Below, piece by piece: positions 60,591 to 64,000 of a stretch of 64,000 nucleotides of DNA (positions are counted from its first letter, which is position 1; each line of letters opens with the position of its first letter). This stretch comes from Sphingomonas aliaeris (GTDB lineage Bacteria > Pseudomonadota > Alphaproteobacteria > Sphingomonadales > Sphingomonadaceae), in NCBI RefSeq assembly GCF_016743815.1, contig NZ_CP061035.1, positions 1,118,501 to 1,182,500 of the forward strand, written 5' to 3'. Made by a program: the position numbers and the translations under genes. The notes beneath the pieces are model-generated. The model was given only the letters and a program-made list of their open reading frames with translations. It searched no databases and was not told the DNA's origin.

Positions 60591-60833
60591 TCAGGATCGA
60601 ATGGACAATGCCGCGTCGAACGGCACCCGGAAGCGGAAATCGCCGGTCTCGGCGACGATCTCGATCGCACGATCCAGCGATGCGGTTCCGGTGTCGCGAA
60701 TCTCATGCGCCACGATGCCGCGCGCATTGCGCTTGGCTTCTTCGATCGCGGATTCTTCGTCCGCGAGCATCAGTCCCTCGAGATCCTCGATGAACTGTCC
60801 TCGCTCTATTAGGTGGAAGAAGTACCGGTGCAT
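60591..60833 (-). CDS. DUF6894-type small protein (copy 1)
   Basis: 80 residues: MHRYFFHLIERGQFIEDLEG, then a helix rich in Ala and Glu and the ending GDFRFRVPFDAALSI. Such FF-start small proteins are common and stress-linked in alphaproteobacteria. An EcfG-type promoter lies just upstream. Confidence 0.8.
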   Translation of the reverse strand: MHRYFFHLIERGQFIEDLEGLMLADEESAIEEAKRNARGIVAHEIRDTGTASLDRAIEIVAETGDFRFRVPFDAALSIRS

Positions 60834-60910
60834 ATTCCCTCCAAAGGCGGGAGCGCAACCACGTCTCTCAGTCGTCGTGGCCTATGAACGCGTAACGACG
60901 ATAACTGAAG

Positions 60911-60935
60911 AACGATCTCTCACAACTTATGTTCC
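60911..60935 (-). promoter_or_regulatory. EcfG-type general stress promoter
   Basis: On the minus strand: GGAAC (60935-60931), 16-base spacer, CGTT (60914-60911). This matches the sphingomonad EcfG consensus GGAAC-N16/17-CGTT. It lies about 78 bases before the start of DUF6894 copy 1. Confidence 0.75.
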
Positions 60936-60943
60936 AAACATAG

Positions 60944-61183
60944 TCATATGGGTCCAGCTTCATCTATGGTGATCACGACGGAGAATAACGGCTTCCTGTC
61001 CGCATCGGTCACCTGGACCTTGAATGTCGCGCCCTCATCCAGAAGGTCGGGATTATCGCCGAGATAGTTGCCGGCGAACATGATCGCCTGTGCACGCGCC
61101 TCCGCGACGGACTGCAACTCGGTGCCTTCATCATCCGGATCGACCGTGTGATCGCTGAGATTGAAATAGAAGATCGACATCAA
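60944..61183 (-). CDS. DUF6894-type small protein (copy 2)
   Basis: 79 residues: MMSIFYFNLSDHTVDPDDEG, then ARAQAIMFAGNYLGDNPDLL and VQVTDADRKPLFSVVITIDE. Paralogue of the next gene. No EcfG promoter is seen in the 73 bases upstream. Confidence 0.78.
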   Translation of the reverse strand: MMSIFYFNLSDHTVDPDDEGTELQSVAEARAQAIMFAGNYLGDNPDLLDEGATFKVQVTDADRKPLFSVVITIDEAGPI

Positions 61184-61256
61184 GCGGGCCTTTCAGCATG
61201 GCGCGCGATCTTACGAGGCGGGGGCCTGCTTCGCCTTGATGTCGATCAGACGCGGC

Positions 61257-61859
61257 TCATCGATAGTTGAAGCTGATGCTGATCCGGTCTTCCTTGCCGT
61301 CGCCTGCGGGCACTTCGTGACGTAGCCAGCTTTCCCACAACAGGATCGTGCCTTGCTCGGGGGTCACGTAGACGAAGCTTTGCAGGTCCTCCGGCGCGTC
61401 GTCGGTCCGGGTCGGCGCGGCCATCATCATCGGCAGGCGCGGATCTTCCAGCTTCAGGCCGGCGGCGCGGTCGGGCAGCGCGATGTAGATCGTGCCGGAC
61501 ACCGCGGAATGCGGATGGATGTGCCCGCTATGCGCGCCCTTGGGCTTCATGACGTTGACCCACAGGCTATCCAGCTTCAGCTTCTTGCCGCGCAGGTCGA
61601 ATGCACAGTCGCGCGCAAAGGCGGCGACATGCTTGTTCAACTGGCGCACCAGATCGCCGAACGCGGGGTCGCGGTACGGAAGGTCGTCCAGCGAGGCGTA
61701 GGAGGTGTATCCGCGATAGCCATGCTCTTTCGACCACGCGCGTCCGGCATGATCCTCCTGCGACAGCGATCGGCAGGCGCGATCCAGATCGGCGATCAGG
61801 GCATCGTCGCCCAGCGGGGCTTCATACAGGCGGGTGGCGAACAGCGATCTTATGGTCAT
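61257..61859 (-). CDS. 2OG-Fe(II) oxygenase-type protein (TIGR02466-like)
   Basis: 200 residues. The iron-binding His of the H-x-D/H motif lies in SGHIHPHSAVSGTIYIALP; the second His in SWLRHEVPAGDG; and RISISFNYR closes it. Start ATG 61859. Substrate unknown. Confidence 0.8.
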   Translation of the reverse strand: MTIRSLFATRLYEAPLGDDALIADLDRACRSLSQEDHAGRAWSKEHGYRGYTSYASLDDLPYRDPAFGDLVRQLNKHVAAFARDCAFDLRGKKLKLDSLWVNVMKPKGAHSGHIHPHSAVSGTIYIALPDRAAGLKLEDPRLPMMMAAPTRTDDAPEDLQSFVYVTPEQGTILLWESWLRHEVPAGDGKEDRISISFNYR

Positions 61860-61938
61860 CGGGTGCGCCTTATCAGGCGATCGCGCACCGGTCACCCCGC
61901 CCGGCGCGGGCGTCGTGCAGGCGTAGCGCGTGCGTCGT

Positions 61939-62505
61939 TCAGGCCAGCCGCACGGCGACGTCGCTCATGAACCGGCCATCGTCCCCCGCGGCGAGCCACG
62001 GCGCCTCGGCGGCGACCGCCCCCAGCAGATCGGCGAGCGGGTCCATCTCCGCCTTCGCATAATTGCCCAGCACATAGCCGTGCACGCGATCCTTATGCCC
62101 CGGATGCCCGATGCCCAGCCGCACGCGCCGGAAATCCGGTCCCAGATGCTGGTCGATCGATCGCAGGCCGTTATGCCCCGCGGTGCCACCGCCGGTCTTC
62201 ACCTTCACCTTGAACGGCGCGAGATCGAGTTCGTCGTGAAAGACGGTCAGCGCATCGACGTCCAGCTTGTAGAAGCGCAACGCCTCGCCGACGGATCGGC
62301 CGCTTTCGTTCATGAACGTACCGGGCTTCAGCAGCAGCACCTTCTGGTTGCCGACGCGGCCTTCCTGCGTCCAGCCGAGGAACTGCTTCTTGACGGGAGA
62401 GAAGCCGTACAGGTCGGCGATCGTATCCGCCGCCATGAAACCGACATTGTGCCGGTTGAGCGCGTATTGCGTGCCGGGATTCCCCAGGCCAACCCAAAGT
62501 TGCAT
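61939..62505 (-). CDS. pth: Peptidyl-tRNA hydrolase
   Basis: 188 residues. Recycles peptidyl-tRNA. WVGLGNPGTQYALNRHNVGF (catalytic His), LLKPGTFMNESGRSV (Asn), HDELDLAPFKVKVKTGGGTA (Asp) and GHNGLRSI are all present. Confidence 0.96.
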   Translation of the reverse strand: MQLWVGLGNPGTQYALNRHNVGFMAADTIADLYGFSPVKKQFLGWTQEGRVGNQKVLLLKPGTFMNESGRSVGEALRFYKLDVDALTVFHDELDLAPFKVKVKTGGGTAGHNGLRSIDQHLGPDFRRVRLGIGHPGHKDRVHGYVLGNYAKAEMDPLADLLGAVAAEAPWLAAGDDGRFMSDVAVRLA

Positions 62506-62513
62506 CGCTAAAA

Positions 62514-62610
62514 CTCCCCTCCCCCTCGGGGAGGGGCTGGGGGAGGGGAAGTCCGGAACGAAGACGTTCGTGACTTTCCCACCCCAACCCCCCTCCCGAA
62601 GGAGAGGGGC
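62514..62610. repeat. Inverted repeat, family C variant (copy 6)
   Basis: CTCCCCTCCCCCTCGGGGAG and GGAGAGGGG-type partner, with inner GGAAGTCCGGAACG and CGTTCGTGACTTTCC. Between rplY and pth. Confidence 0.75.
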
Positions 62611-62616
62611 CTTACA

Positions 62617-63312
62617 TCACTCGGCCTTGTCGCCTTCGGCGTCGTCGGCAGCTTCGGCTTCGGCTTCCTCGGCCGCTTCAGCAGCTTCGGCAGCCTGAGT
62701 CTCGGCGACTTCGGCGTCCAGCGCTTCGTCTTCCGCGGTCGGAACGGTCGGCGGGACGATCGTCGCGATGGTGAAGTCGCGGTCGGTGATCGCCGGCTCG
62801 ACGCCCTTGGGCAGGTCGATGTTCGAAATGTGGATCGAATCGCCAATCTCGCGGCCCTTCAGCGACACCGTGATCTCACCCGGGATCTGCGACGCGTCGC
62901 ACACCAGTTCGATCTCGTGCTTGACGATGTTCAGGACGCCGTTGCCCTTGGTGATGCCCGGCGACTCTTCCTCGTCGGTGAACACGACCGGCACGGATAC
63001 GTGCACCGTGGTGTGCTCGCCGATGCGCAGGAAATCGACGTGAACGGGGCGATCGGTCACCGCATGGAACGAAACGTCCTTCGGCAGCGTCAGCGTGGCC
63101 TTGCCGCCGACCGTGATCGACACCGTGGAATTCATGAAATGCCCGGTCATCAGAGCGCGCATCAGCTCTTTTTCTTCGAGGTGAATCGAGATCGGGTCTT
63201 GCTTGTTGCCGTAGATCACGGCGGGTACGCGGCCTTCGCGGCGCAACGAACGGGAGGCTCCCTTGCCAACCTGTTCGCGCGTCTCGGCTGCGAGCGTCAG
63301 TTGTTCGCTCAT
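62617..63312 (-). CDS. rplY: Ribosomal protein L25 (CTC form)
   Basis: 231 residues. The N-terminal L25 fold ([36 protein letters not shown]) and the long C-terminal TL5 domain ([20 protein letters not shown]), then an acidic tail. It binds 5S rRNA. pth follows. Confidence 0.95.
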   Translation of the reverse strand: MSEQLTLAAETREQVGKGASRSLRREGRVPAVIYGNKQDPISIHLEEKELMRALMTGHFMNSTVSITVGGKATLTLPKDVSFHAVTDRPVHVDFLRIGEHTTVHVSVPVVFTDEEESPGITKGNGVLNIVKHEIELVCDASQIPGEITVSLKGREIGDSIHISNIDLPKGVEPAITDRDFTIATIVPPTVPTAEDEALDAEVAETQAAEAAEAAEEAEAEAADDAEGDKAE

Positions 63313-63443
63313 CATAATGCTCCGAAATGCAGGTTCAAATTCCGCCCCAGGCCTCCAGGGATGACCCTGACACGGAAGCGCGCGCCTCTAGAGGAAACGA
63401 CCGGAATAAGCAAGGCGGGGCACTCCTTGCTGACTCCGCTACC

Positions 63444-63597
63444 TAGAAGGGAGGGGCTGCCCCTCTGACTCCCCTCCCTGGAAGGGAGGGGCTGGGGGTG
63501 GGTGGAGGCCAGGCGATACCGCCAACCCAAACCCCAAACCCACCGTATCGCCAGGACGCGACCCACCCCCGACCCCTCCCTTCCAGGGAGGGGAGAA
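63444..63597. repeat. Family C composite palindromic element (copy 7, complete)
   Basis: CTCCCCTCCCTGGAAGGGAG at the left, the inner pair AGGCGATACCGCC (about 63510) and CCGTATCGCCAGG (about 63543), and CCCCTCCCTTCCAGGGAGGG at the right. Inner text is nearly the same as at 20057-20182. It fills the gap before rplY with no gene. Confidence 0.85.
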
Positions 63598-63652
63598 GGC
63601 GAAGACCTTTCCTTTCAAGGAGGTGAGAAGCAAGCGACCGGCCTCAAAACCC

Positions 63653-64000
63653 CTACTGAACCCGCTCCACCTTCACCCCACGCGCACCAAGCATAGCCAC
63701 CACCGAATCCCGCCCCACCAGATGCCCCGCGCCCACCGCCACCAGCACCCGGCCCGGCGCCCGCATCCGCCGCGCGATCCAGCCCGCCCAGCGCGCGTTC
63801 CGCTCCGTCACCAGCGTCCGGTGCGACTCCGGCGCCTCGCGATCCCCCGGTTCCAGGCTCGCCGTCAGCGCGCGCACGTCGCCGGCCTCCCACGCCCGCA
63901 TCGTCACCGCGAACGCATCCCGATCGGCCAGCGCCCGCTCCAGCATCATCCGTTGCGCCGATTCGGGCAGCGCGTTGAAGATCGCCAGTTGCTCCGCCTG
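63653..64000 (-). CDS. TraB/GumN family protein, C-terminal end (partial)
   Basis: 116 residues to the window edge, ending at 63653. It carries the family's LVTERNARWAGWI and the C-terminal VLVAVGAGHLVGRDSVVAML with the conserved GAGH motif. The family is thought to act in the cell envelope. Its upstream part is outside the window. Confidence 0.85.
   Translation of the reverse strand, partial: QAEQLAIFNALPESAQRMMLERALADRDAFAVTMRAWEAGDVRALTASLEPGDREAPESHRTLVTERNARWAGWIARRMRAPGRVLVAVGAGHLVGRDSVVAMLGARGVKVERVQ

Overview
The window reads as ordinary chromosome of a high-GC alphaproteobacterium, most likely a sphingomonad (Sphingomonas or a close relative). The grounds are inference from gene content: a GcrA cell-cycle regulator, F0 ATP synthase genes ordered I-a-c-b'-b with no F1 genes beside them, a compact Rieske-cytochrome b-cytochrome c1 operon, an alphaproteobacterial RpoH promoter before dnaK, an EcfG-type stress promoter, and several families of short palindromic repeats between genes. 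I see no prophage, insertion sequence, CRISPR array, rRNA or tRNA.

Layout. 1-9.1 kb: the end of grpE, a CobT-like VWA membrane protein with a tiny overlapping ORF, threonine synthase, a copper chaperone pair, dnaK-dnaJ, a 27-residue membrane peptide candidate and purB. 9.2-13.7 kb: radC, then an overlapping ydbH-ynbE-ydbL-type envelope operon. 13.9-16.4 kb: the F0 ATP synthase operon. 17-27.9 kb: uvrC, a transglutaminase/TPR protein, a deacetylase and CelD-type acetyltransferase pair, recO, leuB and a GT2-GtrA glycosyltransferase. 28-36 kb: a PMT-type mannosyltransferase, metZ, apaG, a LysR regulator, a penicillin-binding-type serine hydrolase and parE. 36-44.5 kb: an outer membrane barrel, gcrA, an ABC-2 permease, argD-argF, hslO, a candidate small RNA and queC-queE. 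44.5-50.4 kb: two low-homology exported proteins, lipB, a pair of paralogous membrane proteins, hemF and trmL. 50.6-53.4 kb: petABC. 53.5-64 kb: a Gly/Tyr-rich lipoprotein, MaoC and ENPP-type genes, a Met/His-rich (probably copper) pair, ychF, a stress-linked block, pth, rplY and the end of a TraB/GumN protein.

Five conserved genes (dnaK, purB, the GT2-GtrA gene, a membrane protein at 47.5 kb and hemF) are each broken by a one-base gain or loss. Several are normally indispensable and every one is otherwise intact on both sides of the break, so base-level assembly error is the likeliest cause; I annotate them as full-length genes with a frameshift.

The most interesting points are the stand-alone CobT-type VWA protein coupled to a 57-codon ORF, the 27-residue membrane peptide and the terminator-ended candidate RNA (both with CtrA-like boxes upstream), the GT2-GtrA/PMT pair that suggests protein O-mannosylation, the stress-linked block inserted into the rplY-pth-ychF neighbourhood with a clear EcfG promoter between two DUF6894 paralogues, and a composite palindromic repeat of about 130 bp present in at least two nearly complete copies.
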